A DNA stretch of 64,000 nucleotides from assembly GCA_038002745.1 (NCBI GenBank), contig JBBODD010000001.1:3472001-3536000 (forward strand), in the 5' to 3' direction. Position numbers and translations under genes: made by a program. Positions 47,271 through 55,787 of the stretch are shown here, one piece after another. The stretch comes from Bacillus sp. FSL H8-0547 (GTDB taxonomy: Bacteria; Bacillota; Bacilli; Bacillales; Bacillaceae). The notes beneath the pieces are model-generated. The model saw nothing but the letters and a program-made list of their open reading frames with translations, was not told where the DNA came from and did no database searches. The first letter of the stretch is position 1. Every line of letters begins with the position of its first letter.

Positions 47271-47366
47271 ATGTACAAAGGCATCTTCTACTTGTTTTTC
47301 ATCGTCTTATTTGCAACAGTCTTCATCTTTTCAAACTTCAAAGACAGTTTCTATGCATTCTTGTAA
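47271..47366 (+). CDS. 31-aa single-pass membrane peptide
   Basis: MYKGIFYLFFIVLFATVFIF followed by SNFKDSFYAFL. Almost the whole peptide is one membrane helix with a short polar end. GGGGTGAGC lies at suitable distance ahead. It sits between yprB and cotD, close to a sporulation promoter, so a sporulation role is possible. The family is not recognised. Confidence 0.6.
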   Translation: MYKGIFYLFFIVLFATVFIFSNFKDSFYAFL

Positions 47367-47385
47367 AAAATAGGTTATTGCATCA

Positions 47386-47415
47386 GTACATGTACACTCC
47401 TTGCTTCATAGACTA
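47386..47415 (+). promoter_or_regulatory. Candidate sigma-K promoter of cotD
   Basis: CATAGACTA at 47407-47415 matches the sigma-K -10 form CATANNNTA exactly, with an AC -35 core at 47388-47389, 17 bases upstream. It is about 45 bases ahead of cotD, a known late mother-cell gene. Confidence 0.55.
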
Positions 47416-47460
47416 TCACTGTAAGACAGATAAGAAATGAAGGAAAGGAGACAAACAAAC

Positions 47461-47883
47461 ATGATGCCAAATAACAACATGCCTCCGAATATGGTGGGCG
47501 GCGCTCAAATGGGGCCGAACATGCCGAATATGGTAGGCGGCGCTCAAATGAACATGCCAGCTCCAAATATGGTGGCAGGTGCACAAATGGGACCTAACAT
47601 GCCAGCTCCAAATATGGTGGCCGGTGCTCAAATGCCGATGATGCCGATGGGACCTGTCAAAATGTGTCCGCCGATTGTTCATCCGACAAAGTGCTGCGTG
47701 CAGCATACTTTCTCTACAACAGTTGTTCCTCATATCCACCCGACTCACACAACTGTCGTTAACCACCAGAACATTCAGCACAAGCATTTTTTCCCTCAAA
47801 CAAATTCTATGGTAAACTCTGTTTCAAACCAACAATTCAACTGCGGCGGCGGAAGACCTCCTATGAGTCCTTACGGCCGTTAA
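47461..47883 (+). CDS. cotD: Inner spore coat protein CotD
   Basis: 140 aa from ATG 47461 after AAAGGAGA. The core CCVQHTFSTTVVPHIHPTHT is the CotD signature, rich in His and Cys. The first 60 residues are four imperfect repeats of the form PNMV(G/A)GAQM with Met/Pro/Asn linkers, longer than in B. subtilis CotD. The C-terminus is NCGGGRPPMSPYGR. It is made in the mother cell and assembled in the inner coat. Confidence 0.9.
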   Translation: MMPNNNMPPNMVGGAQMGPNMPNMVGGAQMNMPAPNMVAGAQMGPNMPAPNMVAGAQMPMMPMGPVKMCPPIVHPTKCCVQHTFSTTVVPHIHPTHTTVVNHQNIQHKHFFPQTNSMVNSVSNQQFNCGGGRPPMSPYGR

Positions 47884-47893
47884 TACCTCACCT

Positions 47894-47930
47894 TAGGAGC
47901 TGATGAAACATGTCAGCTCCTATCTTCTTT
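47894..47930 (+). terminator. Terminator-like hairpin after cotD
   Basis: TAGGAGCTGA (47894-47903) pairs with TCAGCTCCTA (47913-47922), 9-base loop, then a weak TCTTCTTT tail. The right arm ends just ahead of the ypsA Shine-Dalgarno. Confidence 0.6.
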
Positions 47931-47947
47931 GAAGGGAGACATACAAA

Positions 47948-48514
47948 ATGAAGGTCATCACGGTATCCGGATACAAACCTTTTGAACTCGGCATCTTTAA
48001 AAATGATGACCCGGGAGTCGCCTACATAAAAAAAGCCATTGAAAAATCATTGCGGCCCCTTGCAGAAGAAGGACTCGAGTGGGTGCTGATCAGCGGCCAG
48101 CTCGGAATAGAGCTCTGGGCTGCAGAGGTTGTCTTTGATTTGCAGGTAGAGTATGATGAACTAAAGCTCGGCATTCTGACTCCATTTTTGGAGCAGGAAG
48201 AAAAATGGAATGAAGACAATAAAGAATATTACGAATACATTGTGTCATCGGCCGACTTTGTTGACAGCATCACAAAAAGAAAATATGATAATCCAAATCA
48301 GTTCAGACTGAAAAATGAATTTTTTGTTTCAAAAAGTGAAGGACTCCTGCTGGTTTATGACGAAGAAAACCCTGGGTCTCCAAAATATTTGCTCGAGACG
48401 GCCAGAAAAAAGGCAGAGTCCCGCGAATACTCCATCATGACGATTTCTTTTGCAGATCTGCAGCTCATTGTGGAAGAAGAGCAAAGCAAGGATCATTTTT
48501 GGACAGGCGAATAA
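47948..48514 (+). CDS. ypsA: SLOG-family protein YpsA
   Basis: 188 aa. Rossmann-like SLOG fold with [13 protein letters not shown] at the start and [15 protein letters not shown], suggesting nucleotide or NAD-derivative binding. In B. subtilis YpsA affects cell division and oxidative stress, and it neighbours gpsB, as here. ATG 47948 follows GAAGGGAG. Confidence 0.93.
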   Translation: MKVITVSGYKPFELGIFKNDDPGVAYIKKAIEKSLRPLAEEGLEWVLISGQLGIELWAAEVVFDLQVEYDELKLGILTPFLEQEEKWNEDNKEYYEYIVSSADFVDSITKRKYDNPNQFRLKNEFFVSKSEGLLLVYDEENPGSPKYLLETARKKAESREYSIMTISFADLQLIVEEEQSKDHFWTGE

Positions 48515-48590
48515 CTGAAGAAAATTGACAACTGCATCAGAACTATGAAAAAATATGAAAAGATGATTTCAGTGTGACGAGGTGAAAGAG

Positions 48591-48896
48591 ATGCTTTCCG
48601 ATAAAATTAAATTAACAGCGAAAGAAATCTTAGAAAAAGAATTTAAACAGGGAATGCGCGGCTACAAACAGGAAGACGTGGATAAGTTTCTTGATTTGAT
48701 CATCAAGGATTATGAAACATTCCATCAGGAAATTGAAGAGCTTCAGCAGGAAAACCTGCGTCTGACAAAACAGCTTGAAGACTCATTCAACCGCAAGCAA
48801 GTTCAGCCTGTACAGACAAACACGACAAACTTTGATATTCTGAAACGTTTATCGAACCTTGAGAAGCACGTATTCGGAAGCAAGCTTTACGATTGA
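48591..48896 (+). CDS. gpsB: Cell-cycle protein GpsB
   Basis: 101 aa. The N-terminal DivIVA-like coiled coil has [14 protein letters not shown] and a long heptad stretch ([22 protein letters not shown]). The C-terminal hexamer-forming tail is [16 protein letters not shown]. GpsB shuttles PBP1 between side wall and septum; ponA is at 34.4 kb. ATG 48591 has GAGGTG at 48579-48584; the GTG at 48582 lies in that site. Confidence 0.96.
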   Translation: MLSDKIKLTAKEILEKEFKQGMRGYKQEDVDKFLDLIIKDYETFHQEIEELQQENLRLTKQLEDSFNRKQVQPVQTNTTNFDILKRLSNLEKHVFGSKLYD

Positions 48897-48912
48897 TTTC
48901 CATTATTTGCTC

Positions 48913-48941
48913 TTGCAATCCTGTCTGTAATTAACTATACT
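48913..48941 (+). promoter_or_regulatory. Promoter of rnpB
   Basis: TTGCAA (48913-48918), 17-base spacer, TATACT (48936-48941). The start point is predicted near 48949, at the expected 5' end of RNase P RNA. Confidence 0.8.
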
Positions 48942-48948
48942 AGTATTT

Positions 48949-49368
48949 GCTCTTAACAAATAATAACGTTCAGGTAATCGCTGCAGTCTTTAGGGCTGTA
49001 GAGGAAAGTCCATGCTCGCACGGTGCTGAGATGCCCGTAGTGTTCGTGCCTAGCGAAGTCATAAGCTAGGGCAGCCGGGTGATCCGGCTGACGGCAGGGA
49101 AGGGGCCTAAGTCTTCGGATATGGCTCTGCTACCTTGAAAGTGCCACAGTGACGTAGTCCTCAGGGAAACCTGAGGAGTGGAACGCGGTAAACCCCTCGA
49201 GCGAGAAACCCAAATATAGGTAGGGGCACCTTCTCTTAGGAACTGAACAAGGAGAAGGCCGGAAGCTTTAAGCTTCCGTAGATAGATGATTACCACCGGA
49301 GTACGAGGTGATACCGGCCGTTTGCAGTACAAAGGGACAAAACATGGCTTACAGAACGTTATTTCAGG
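48949..49368 (+). ncRNA. rnpB: RNase P RNA, type B
   Basis: Catalytic RNA that removes tRNA 5' leaders. Nearly invariant type B segments are present: GAGGAAAGTCCATGCTCGCA (48999-49018), the TGCCTAGCGAAGTCATAAGC region, GAAAGTGCCACAGTGACG (49138-49155), AACGCGGTAAACCCCTCGAG, GATAGATGATT and AAACATGGCTTACAG. The P1 helix closes AATAACGTTC (about 48962) with GAACGTTATT (about 49354-49363). Ends are estimated from the promoter and P1. Confidence 0.97.
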
Positions 49369-49391
49369 TAAACTTAACATGTTTAAAACAG

Positions 49392-49419
49392 GCTCTCTTC
49401 AAATGTGATGAGAGCTTTT
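49392..49419 (+). terminator. Terminator after rnpB
   Basis: GCTCTC (49392-49397) pairs with GAGAGC (49410-49415), 12-base loop, followed by TTTTC. Confidence 0.7.
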
Positions 49420-49435
49420 CATTTATTTACATATA

Positions 49436-49698
49436 GAAAAGTGGAATCGCCTTGTTCAGCTCCGAAGGACAGAAAAGGATCCGCCGGAAAAAGCCGGGTT
49501 TGCTTTTTTTGGCGGAGCCGTTCTGGCCGAGGAGTTAGGCGATGGAACTGGACAATGAGAAAAGCGGAATCGCCCGTTCAGCTCCGACAGGCAGAAAAGA
49601 AATCACCCGAAAAGTACGCTTTTGACTTTTGGGGGGATTTTGTTCTGACGGAGGAGTTGGGCGGTGGAGCTGGACAATGAGAAAAGCGGAATCGCCCG
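49436..49698. repeat. Two tandem units of the ~123-bp repeat, inverted orientation
   Basis: GAAAAG(T/C)GGAATCGCC begins at 49436 and 49559, with a third truncated start at 49681, so the period is 122-123 bases. This is the reverse complement of the arrays at 16.7 and 38.9 kb. The first unit has an AAAAAGC...GCTTTTTTT inner inverted repeat, flanked by CCGCC and GGCGG. It fills the gap between rnpB and rlmL. Confidence 0.87.
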
Positions 49699-49802
49699 CA
49701 CGGTTACTGGAAGTTTGAGCTGCGTATACTATGCACAAAATAGAATGAAATAAAAATGGATCTGCAGGCTTATCCTGCAGTCTGATTTAGAAGGTGATGC
49801 AA

Positions 49803-50954
49803 ATGAGTAAGGTGACATTAATTGCAACAGCTGCCATGGGACTTGAGGCGCTTGTTGCCAAAGAAGTGCGGGATCTTGGATATGAATGCACGACCGACAA
49901 CGGCAAAGTGACATTTGAGGCGGATCCAAAAGATATTCCCCGACTGAATTTATGGCTTCGCACAGCTGACCGCGTAAAGCTGAAAGTGGGCGAGTTTAAA
50001 GCCTACTCTTTTGACGATCTGTTTGAAAAAACAAAGGCTCTTGACTGGGGAGCAATTATTCCCCGCCAGGCAGAATTCCCAGTCACGGGAAAATCGGTAA
50101 AATCAAAGCTTTACAGTGTGCCTGACTGTCAGCGTATCGTGAAAAAGGCAATTGCCGAAAAATTGAAGCAGCAGTACAAGATTGCTTCAGAGTGGTACGA
50201 AGAATCAGGTCCGCTTTATAAAGTGGAAATTGCTCTACTAAAAGATACGGCGACATTGACGATTGATACAAGCGGCGCAGGGCTTCACAAGCGCGGCTTC
50301 AGGCTTGACCAGGGAGGGGCGCCACTTAAGGAAACACTGGCTGCTGCTCTGGTGATGCTCACAAACTGGACGCCTGACCGTCCGTTTGTAGACCCTTTCT
50401 GCGGATCGGGCACGATTCCGATAGAAGCGGCATTAATCGGACAGAACATTGCCCCTGGTTTTAACCGGGAGTTTGTTTCCGAACAATGGGATATCATCGG
50501 CAAAAGTCATTGGGACCAAGCACGCACAGAAGCAGAAGATCTTGCAAACTATGATCTGGAGCTCGATATTTCGGGCTATGACATTGACCACCGCATGATT
50601 TCGATTGCAGAGGAAAATGCGGATGAGGCTGGTCTTGGCGGCATTATTCAATTTAAACAAATGCAGGTCAGTGATTTCACGACCCGCAAAGAATACGGCG
50701 TTATAGTCGGAAACCCTCCATACGGCGAACGTCTGGGAGAAAAAGAAGAAGTTGAGCAATTGTATAAAGGCATGGGACGGGCTCTGCTCCCTCATGAAAC
50801 TTGGTCTGTCTACATGCTGACCTCCCATAAAGGCTTTGAAGATTTTTACGGCAGGCAGGCTACGAAAAAACGCAAGCTCTTTAACGGGTTTATCGAAACT
50901 GATTATTATCAGTATTGGGGAAAACGCCCGCCGAGAGAACGAAAAGAGGTATAG
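49803..50954 (+). CDS. rlmL: 23S rRNA guanine-N2 methyltransferase, RlmL/YpsC type
   Basis: 383 aa. N-terminal ferredoxin-like and THUMP domains (about 1-160) deliver RNA; the Rossmann methyltransferase follows with VDPFCGSGTIPIEAALIG, the SAM-binding acid in GYDIDHRM, and catalytic VGNPPYGERLG (NPPY). ATG 49803 fits AAGGTGA at 49791-49797; the upstream GTG and ATG lie in that site. It corresponds to YpsC in B. subtilis. Confidence 0.93.
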   Translation: MSKVTLIATAAMGLEALVAKEVRDLGYECTTDNGKVTFEADPKDIPRLNLWLRTADRVKLKVGEFKAYSFDDLFEKTKALDWGAIIPRQAEFPVTGKSVKSKLYSVPDCQRIVKKAIAEKLKQQYKIASEWYEESGPLYKVEIALLKDTATLTIDTSGAGLHKRGFRLDQGGAPLKETLAAALVMLTNWTPDRPFVDPFCGSGTIPIEAALIGQNIAPGFNREFVSEQWDIIGKSHWDQARTEAEDLANYDLELDISGYDIDHRMISIAEENADEAGLGGIIQFKQMQVSDFTTRKEYGVIVGNPPYGERLGEKEEVEQLYKGMGRALLPHETWSVYMLTSHKGFEDFYGRQATKKRKLFNGFIETDYYQYWGKRPPRERKEV

Positions 50955-51009
50955 AAGTCTCGCTCCTTGAATACACTGAAAACAGTATTGATTTCTTTTC
51001 AAGGAGTGA

Positions 51010-51207
51010 GTGATTCTGGGCGGAAACAATGATTTTAATCTCATATCAAAGGCGCTGTCATCTACTTATTTGTCTCTAATTGAAAACGGAGATGAAGCGG
51101 CTGCGCATGCATCACTGAGCAGTGCAAGAGCTGATTTTCTAAAAGCAGTGGCACATGCTTCTGCGATTGACCAAAAGGTAATGATTGATACGCTGTACGA
51201 CCGCTGA
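51010..51207 (+). CDS. Small 65-aa protein of unknown function
   Basis: Starts at GTG 51010 just after AAGGAG, with close spacing (about 3 bases). Polar N-terminus (GGNNDFNLISKAL), then an Ala-rich helical middle (DEAAAHASLSSARADFLKAVAHASAID). It lies between rlmL and ypvA and is followed by its own terminator, which supports it being a real gene. The family is not recognised. Confidence 0.62.
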   Translation: MILGGNNDFNLISKALSSTYLSLIENGDEAAAHASLSSARADFLKAVAHASAIDQKVMIDTLYDR

Positions 51208-51210
51208 GAT

Positions 51211-51242
51211 AGGCTTTCATATTATGAAAGCCTGTCTTTTTT
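51211..51242 (+). terminator. Terminator after the 65-aa gene
   Basis: AGGCTTTCAT (51211-51220) pairs with ATGAAAGCCT (51224-51233), 3-base loop, then GTCTTTTTT. Confidence 0.88.
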
Positions 51243-51282
51243 CATGGCTCCTTAATTCAGGGGCATAGTCAGCTCACAGCAG

Positions 51283-51311
51283 TTGACGAACAGAATGACA
51301 AATGAGAAAAT
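51283..51311 (+). promoter_or_regulatory. Candidate ypvA promoter
   Basis: TTGACG (51283-51288), 17-base spacer, GAAAAT (51306-51311), about 38 bases ahead of ypvA. Confidence 0.5.
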
Positions 51312-51349
51312 AGTTGTTTGAGTATAAATGATTGCGGGGGATCTGATAC

Positions 51350-53287
51350 ATGCCGACGTCACGTCTGCCATTTGCTGTTTCCAAAAATGAAACCTTCTAT
51401 GAAGGGCTGAATAATTGGATCGGAGATGTATTTTACGATATTTTGCCTGAAAAAGGCTTTGAACTTAGAGATGAACAAATTTTTATGGCGTTTCAGCTTG
51501 AACGTGCATTCCGTGAAAAGAGTGTCATGTTTGCAGAAGCTGGCGTAGGAACGGGAAAAACACTGGTGTATCTGCTCTATGCGATCAGCTATGCACGCTA
51601 CACCGGAAAACCGGCTGTTATTGCATGTGCGGATGAAACATTGATTGAACAGCTTGTTAAAAATGAAGGGGATATTGCAAAGCTCAGAAAACATCTGGAT
51701 CTAACCATTGATGTGAGACTCGGAAAATCCCAGGATCAGTATTTGTGCCTGAAAAAACTGGATCAGACGATTCAGCGTACAGGTGAAGACCTGTATCTTG
51801 ATCTATTTGAATCGCTTCCGGGCTTTGTCCATGAAAAAGCAGGTATGCAGTCTTTCTATCATTACGGAGACCGGAAAGAATATCCTAACCTGACAGATGA
51901 AGAGTGGAGCAATGTCAATTATGATTCTTTCCAGGACTGTCTGTCATGTGACCAAAGGCATCGCTGCGGGCTGACGCTTTCACGCGAGCACTACCGGAAA
52001 GCAACCGACCTGATTGTCTGCTCGCATGATTTCTACATGGAGCATATCTGGACATACGACTCAAGAAAGCGTGAAGGACAGCTGCCATTGCTGCCTGAGC
52101 ACAGTTCGGTTGTTTTTGATGAAGGACATCTTCTTGAATATGCAGCCCAAAAAGCCCTTACCTACAGAGTGAAAAGCAGCACGCTTGCCATTTTGCTTGA
52201 AAGACTGCTTCAGAATGACATCAGAGAAGAATTTGCCCATTTAGTTGAAGACACGCTCGTCATCAACGAGGAATTTTTCGACAGCCTGCTTGAAGCATCG
52301 GAAGAAGTAAAAGGCTCACACCGCTCTAAGATTGTGATGAACGATACGCTGCGGAAACAGGGGCTTGAACTGCACAGGATGCTGGCTGAAATTGGAGAGG
52401 CCCTTGTATTTGAAGGGGAAATGTATACCATTGATTCCTACGAACTGAAGATTGTCGAGGAATATTTGGACAGCATGGAATTTTCCATTTCCCTTTTTAA
52501 TAAACAAAAAGGTGCCATCCACTGGATTGAAAACGGGGAGCAGGATTTCTCCCTGATCATAATGCCAAGAACAGTGGAAGAAGTGTTGAGAGAGAAAGTA
52601 TTTTCTCAGAAAAAGCCGTATATCTTCTCATCAGCGACACTGTCCAACCATGGATCGTTCGACTTTATTGCAGGCAGTCTTGGAATTAAAGACTATTTGT
52701 CATTGAACGTCGAATCGCCGTTTGATTATGAAGAAAACATGAAGATCTCACTGCTCGACGTGTCAGCGTCAGTTTCCCTCAATGAAGTAAAATGTGCGGA
52801 AACAATGAAAAGAATTGAACAATCAGGAGGCCGCGCGCTCGTCCTGTTTAACACGAGAGATGAACTTGACGTATTTAAACGTTATGCATCAGCCCACAAG
52901 GCAAACTATCGCTTCTTATTTGAAGGAGACCAGGAAATAAGCAAGCTTGTTTCTGAGTTCCAGAATAATGAGACATCTGTATTATGCGCCGTGCATCTGT
53001 GGGAAGGACTAGACATTCCAGGGGCATCCCTGTCGAACGTGATCATCTGGTCACTGCCGTTCCCTCCAAATGACCCGGTGTTTGAATCAAAACGGAGCAG
53101 CTCGGCCAATCCGTTCGCTGATGTGGATATGCCATATATGATGCTGAGACTGAAACAGGGCATTGGCCGCCTGATCAGAACCAGCACTGACAGCGGGGAG
53201 ATTTCAATCTACCTCTCCACAAAGCAGGATCTGAGCGTACTTGAAGAAGTAAAATCCGTATTGCCTGTAACAGCTGAAGAACTGTAA
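51350..53287 (+). CDS. ypvA: DinG/XPD-like ATP-dependent helicase YpvA
   Basis: 645-aa superfamily 2 helicase without an exonuclease domain, in contrast to dinG at 25.9 kb. Walker A is AGVGTGKT, motif II is DEGH (VVFDEGHLLEY), and motif VI is QGIGRLIRT. Cysteines in the insert between them (CLSCDQRHRCG) match the FeS-binding region of XPD/DinG proteins. ATG 51350 follows GCGGGGG. Role unproven, probably DNA repair. Confidence 0.9.
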   Translation: MPTSRLPFAVSKNETFYEGLNNWIGDVFYDILPEKGFELRDEQIFMAFQLERAFREKSVMFAEAGVGTGKTLVYLLYAISYARYTGKPAVIACADETLIEQLVKNEGDIAKLRKHLDLTIDVRLGKSQDQYLCLKKLDQTIQRTGEDLYLDLFESLPGFVHEKAGMQSFYHYGDRKEYPNLTDEEWSNVNYDSFQDCLSCDQRHRCGLTLSREHYRKATDLIVCSHDFYMEHIWTYDSRKREGQLPLLPEHSSVVFDEGHLLEYAAQKALTYRVKSSTLAILLERLLQNDIREEFAHLVEDTLVINEEFFDSLLEASEEVKGSHRSKIVMNDTLRKQGLELHRMLAEIGEALVFEGEMYTIDSYELKIVEEYLDSMEFSISLFNKQKGAIHWIENGEQDFSLIIMPRTVEEVLREKVFSQKKPYIFSSATLSNHGSFDFIAGSLGIKDYLSLNVESPFDYEENMKISLLDVSASVSLNEVKCAETMKRIEQSGGRALVLFNTRDELDVFKRYASAHKANYRFLFEGDQEISKLVSEFQNNETSVLCAVHLWEGLDIPGASLSNVIIWSLPFPPNDPVFESKRSSSANPFADVDMPYMMLRLKQGIGRLIRTSTDSGEISIYLSTKQDLSVLEEVKSVLPVTAEEL

Positions 53288-53288
53288 G

Positions 53289-53318
53289 AGCGAGGGGAGA
53301 AGTCCCTTCGCTTTTTTT
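53289..53318 (+). terminator. Terminator after ypvA
   Basis: A 10-bp stem (53289-53298 with 53303-53312, one G-U pair), GAAG loop, and seven T residues. Confidence 0.9.
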
Positions 53319-53344
53319 GTATGGAAAATGAGTCTGGAGAGCCC

Positions 53345-54020
53345 GAATCGTACCCTCGGAAACCGAGAAACGATTCGGGAGGGTAAGCAAACGCGCGAAT
53401 CGTACCCCAGGAAACCGAGAAACGATTCGGGAGGGTAAGCAAGCGAGCGAATCGTACCCTCGGAAACTGAAAAACGGTTTGGGAGGGTAAACAAGCGAGC
53501 GAATCGTACCCTCGGAAACCGAGAAACGATTCGGGAGGGTAAGCAAACGCGCGAATCGTACCCCCGGAAACCGAGAAACGATTTGAGAGGGTAAGCAAAC
53601 GCGTGAATCGTACCCTCGGAAACCGAGAAACGATTTGAGAGGGTAAGCAAACGCGTGAATCGTACCCTCGGAAACCGCAAAACGATGTGGGAGGGTAAGT
53701 AAACGCGTGAATCGTACCCCCGGAAACTGAAAAACGATGTGGGAGGGTAAGCAAACGCGTGAATCGTACCCTCGGAAACCGAGAAACGATTTGAGAGGGT
53801 AAGTAAACGCGTGAATCGTACCCCCGGAAACTGAAAAACGATGTGGGAGGGTAAGCAAACGCGCGAATCGTACCCCCGGAAACCGAGAAACGATGTGGGA
53901 GGGTAAGCAAGCCCAGGAATCGTACCCCCGGAAACCGCAAAACGATGTGGGAGGGTAAGCAAGCGAGCGAATCGCATCCTCGGAAACCGCAAAACGATTT
54001 GAGAGGGTAAGCAAAAACCG
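53345..54020. repeat. 13 exact 52-bp tandem repeats (minisatellite)
   Basis: Every unit starts with GAATCG, at 53345, 53397, 53449 and so on every 52 bases to 53969, with no insertion or deletion; GAATCA at 54021 starts a lost fourteenth copy. In the best copies each unit holds nested inverted repeats: GAATCGT faces ACGATTC, and inside it CTCGG-AAA-CCGAG forms a small hairpin. A further pair, TACCCTC and GAGGGTA, crosses them. Substitutions are scattered and there are no unique spacers. It lies between ypvA and ypwA. The minus strand is open in all three frames through the array, by repetition. Confidence 0.97.
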
Positions 54021-54073
54021 GAATCACCCATCCAATAACAAAATTAAAACCGACCCGTCAGTTTATAAAATCA

Positions 54074-54101
54074 TTGACAAAGACCTTTTCTTTCCTTTAA
54101 T
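54074..54101 (+). promoter_or_regulatory. Candidate ypwA promoter
   Basis: TTGACA (54074-54079), 16-base spacer, TTTAAT (54096-54101), about 57 bases ahead of ypwA and just right of the repeat array. Confidence 0.55.
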
Positions 54102-54157
54102 CTAAAAATGTTAGAAAATTACTACTATTTTACATACCTAAATAAGGGGTGATCAGA

Positions 54158-55675
54158 TTGACCATTCAATCCGTTGAAACGTCATTTTTAGAGTACCTGC
54201 AAAAGATGAAAAGCTATAATGAAGCCATTTCGCTCATGTTCTGGGATCTGCGCACAGGTGCACCGAAAAAAGCGATTGAACAGCGTTCACAGGCAATTGG
54301 CATTCTATCTACGGAAGTATTTCAAATGCAGACTTCTGATGAAATGAAATCCTATATTGATCAGATTCTGAGCGCGAAGGATGAGGTTTCGGAAATCACC
54401 TTCAAAGCAGCTCTTGAAAGTGAGAAAGAATACAAACTAAGCAAAGTGATTCCGCAGGAAGAATACAAAGAATACGTTATTCTTCAGTCCAAAGCAGAGT
54501 CTGTGTGGGAAGAAGCGAAGGAAAAATCGGATTTCAGCCTGTTTGCACCGTACTTGAAGAAGCTAGTTGACACCAACAAAAAGTTTCTGGAGTACTGGGG
54601 CTACAAAGAAAATAAATATGACACGTTCCTTGACCAGTATGAGCCGGGTGTAACCGTTGAGGTGCTTGACCGGGTTTTCGGTGAACTGAGAAGCCGCATT
54701 GTGCCGTTAGTAAAAAGCATTACGGAGTCACAGAACCAGCCGGAAACTCACTTTTTGTATGAGCCGATTTCAAAAGACAAGCAGCGCCAGATCTCAGAGT
54801 TTTTCCTTAAAGAGCTCGGCTACGATTTTGAAGCGGGGCGCCTTGATGAGACGGTCCATCCATTTGCGATCAGTCTAAACCGCGGGGATGTGCGTGTTAC
54901 AACAAAATATGCTGAAAAAGACTTCCGTACAGCGCTTTTCGGTACGATTCATGAATGCGGTCACGCGCTGTATGAGCAGAACATTTCAGAGGATCTTGAA
55001 GGAACCCTGCTGTGCGACGGTACATCCATGGGGATTCATGAGTCGCAGTCTCTTTTCTATGAGAAATTCATCGGCAAAAATCCTGGATTCTGGAACCGTT
55101 ACTATGATTCGCTTAAGCAGTATGCTGACGGGCAGTTTGATGATGTAGCGCTCCATGACTTCTACCGTGCAGTCAACGAATCCAAGCCGTCACTTATCCG
55201 CATCGAGGCAGATGAACTGACGTATCCGCTTCACATCATGATCCGCTATGAAATTGAGAAGGGTTTATTTAATGATGAAATTGAAGTAGAGGATCTTCCG
55301 CGCATCTGGAATGAAAAATATACAGAGTACCTTGGCGTAACGCCATCAAATGACGCAGAAGGCGTGCTTCAGGACGTTCACTGGTCCGGCGGCATGTTCG
55401 GCTATTTCCCGTCCTATGCGCTTGGTTATATGTATGCCGCGCAATTTAAACATGCGATGCTGAAAGACTTGCCTGACTTTGACCAGCTTGTTGAAAACGG
55501 TGAGTTCGGCACAATTAAAAACTGGCTGACAGAAAAGATTCATCAGCACGGAAAAATGAAGCAGCCGCTTGAGATCCTCCATGATGTAACAGGAGAAGGC
55601 CTGAACGCCAAGTATTTAATTGATCATCTTGAGGCGAAGTACTCGAAACTGTATCAGCTTGAGCCAGCAAAATAA
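54158..55675 (+). CDS. ypwA: M32 family metallocarboxypeptidase YpwA
   Basis: 505 aa. The zinc motif HECGH (residues 265-269) and downstream HESQS are diagnostic of M32 carboxypeptidases, which remove C-terminal residues from peptides. TTG 54158 sits five bases after AAGGGGTGA; the GTG at 54149 lies within that site. Cytoplasmic, no signal peptide. Followed by a strong terminator. Confidence 0.95.
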   Translation: MTIQSVETSFLEYLQKMKSYNEAISLMFWDLRTGAPKKAIEQRSQAIGILSTEVFQMQTSDEMKSYIDQILSAKDEVSEITFKAALESEKEYKLSKVIPQEEYKEYVILQSKAESVWEEAKEKSDFSLFAPYLKKLVDTNKKFLEYWGYKENKYDTFLDQYEPGVTVEVLDRVFGELRSRIVPLVKSITESQNQPETHFLYEPISKDKQRQISEFFLKELGYDFEAGRLDETVHPFAISLNRGDVRVTTKYAEKDFRTALFGTIHECGHALYEQNISEDLEGTLLCDGTSMGIHESQSLFYEKFIGKNPGFWNRYYDSLKQYADGQFDDVALHDFYRAVNESKPSLIRIEADELTYPLHIMIRYEIEKGLFNDEIEVEDLPRIWNEKYTEYLGVTPSNDAEGVLQDVHWSGGMFGYFPSYALGYMYAAQFKHAMLKDLPDFDQLVENGEFGTIKNWLTEKIHQHGKMKQPLEILHDVTGEGLNAKYLIDHLEAKYSKLYQLEPAK

Positions 55676-55682
55676 TTAAGGG

Positions 55683-55710
55683 AACCGCACGAATTTCCGT
55701 GCGGTTTTTT
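55683..55710 (+). terminator. Terminator after ypwA
   Basis: AACCGCACG (55683-55691) pairs with CGTGCGGTT (55698-55706), followed by TTTT. Confidence 0.92.
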
Positions 55711-55733
55711 ACATGAAAGTTTTTAGAGAAATA

Positions 55734-55768
55734 CGAATAATCCAAAATGAAAATCATCTCATTATTCG
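55734..55768 (+). promoter_or_regulatory. Probable PurR operator (inverted PurBox pair)
   Basis: CGAATAAT (55734-55741) and its exact inverse ATTATTCG (55761-55768) flank a 19-base gap. PurR of bacilli binds paired inverted boxes with CGAA cores, and xpt-pbuX belongs to its regulon in B. subtilis. The pair lies upstream of the promoter. Confidence 0.7.
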
Positions 55769-55787
55769 CTTTTTATGCGAAATACTC

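Noticed and set aside
49066-49380. 104-aa minus-strand frame inside rnpB
   Set aside because: Falls entirely within the RNase P RNA gene.
53345-54020. CRISPR array
   Set aside because: The whole 52-bp unit is repeated; there are no short identical repeats separated by unique spacers and no cas genes nearby.
53175-54031. Repeat proteins of about 275 aa on the minus strand (three overlapping open frames)
   Set aside because: All three frames are open only because the stop-free 52-bp unit cycles through them; no Shine-Dalgarno precedes the starts and the frames run into ypvA antisense.
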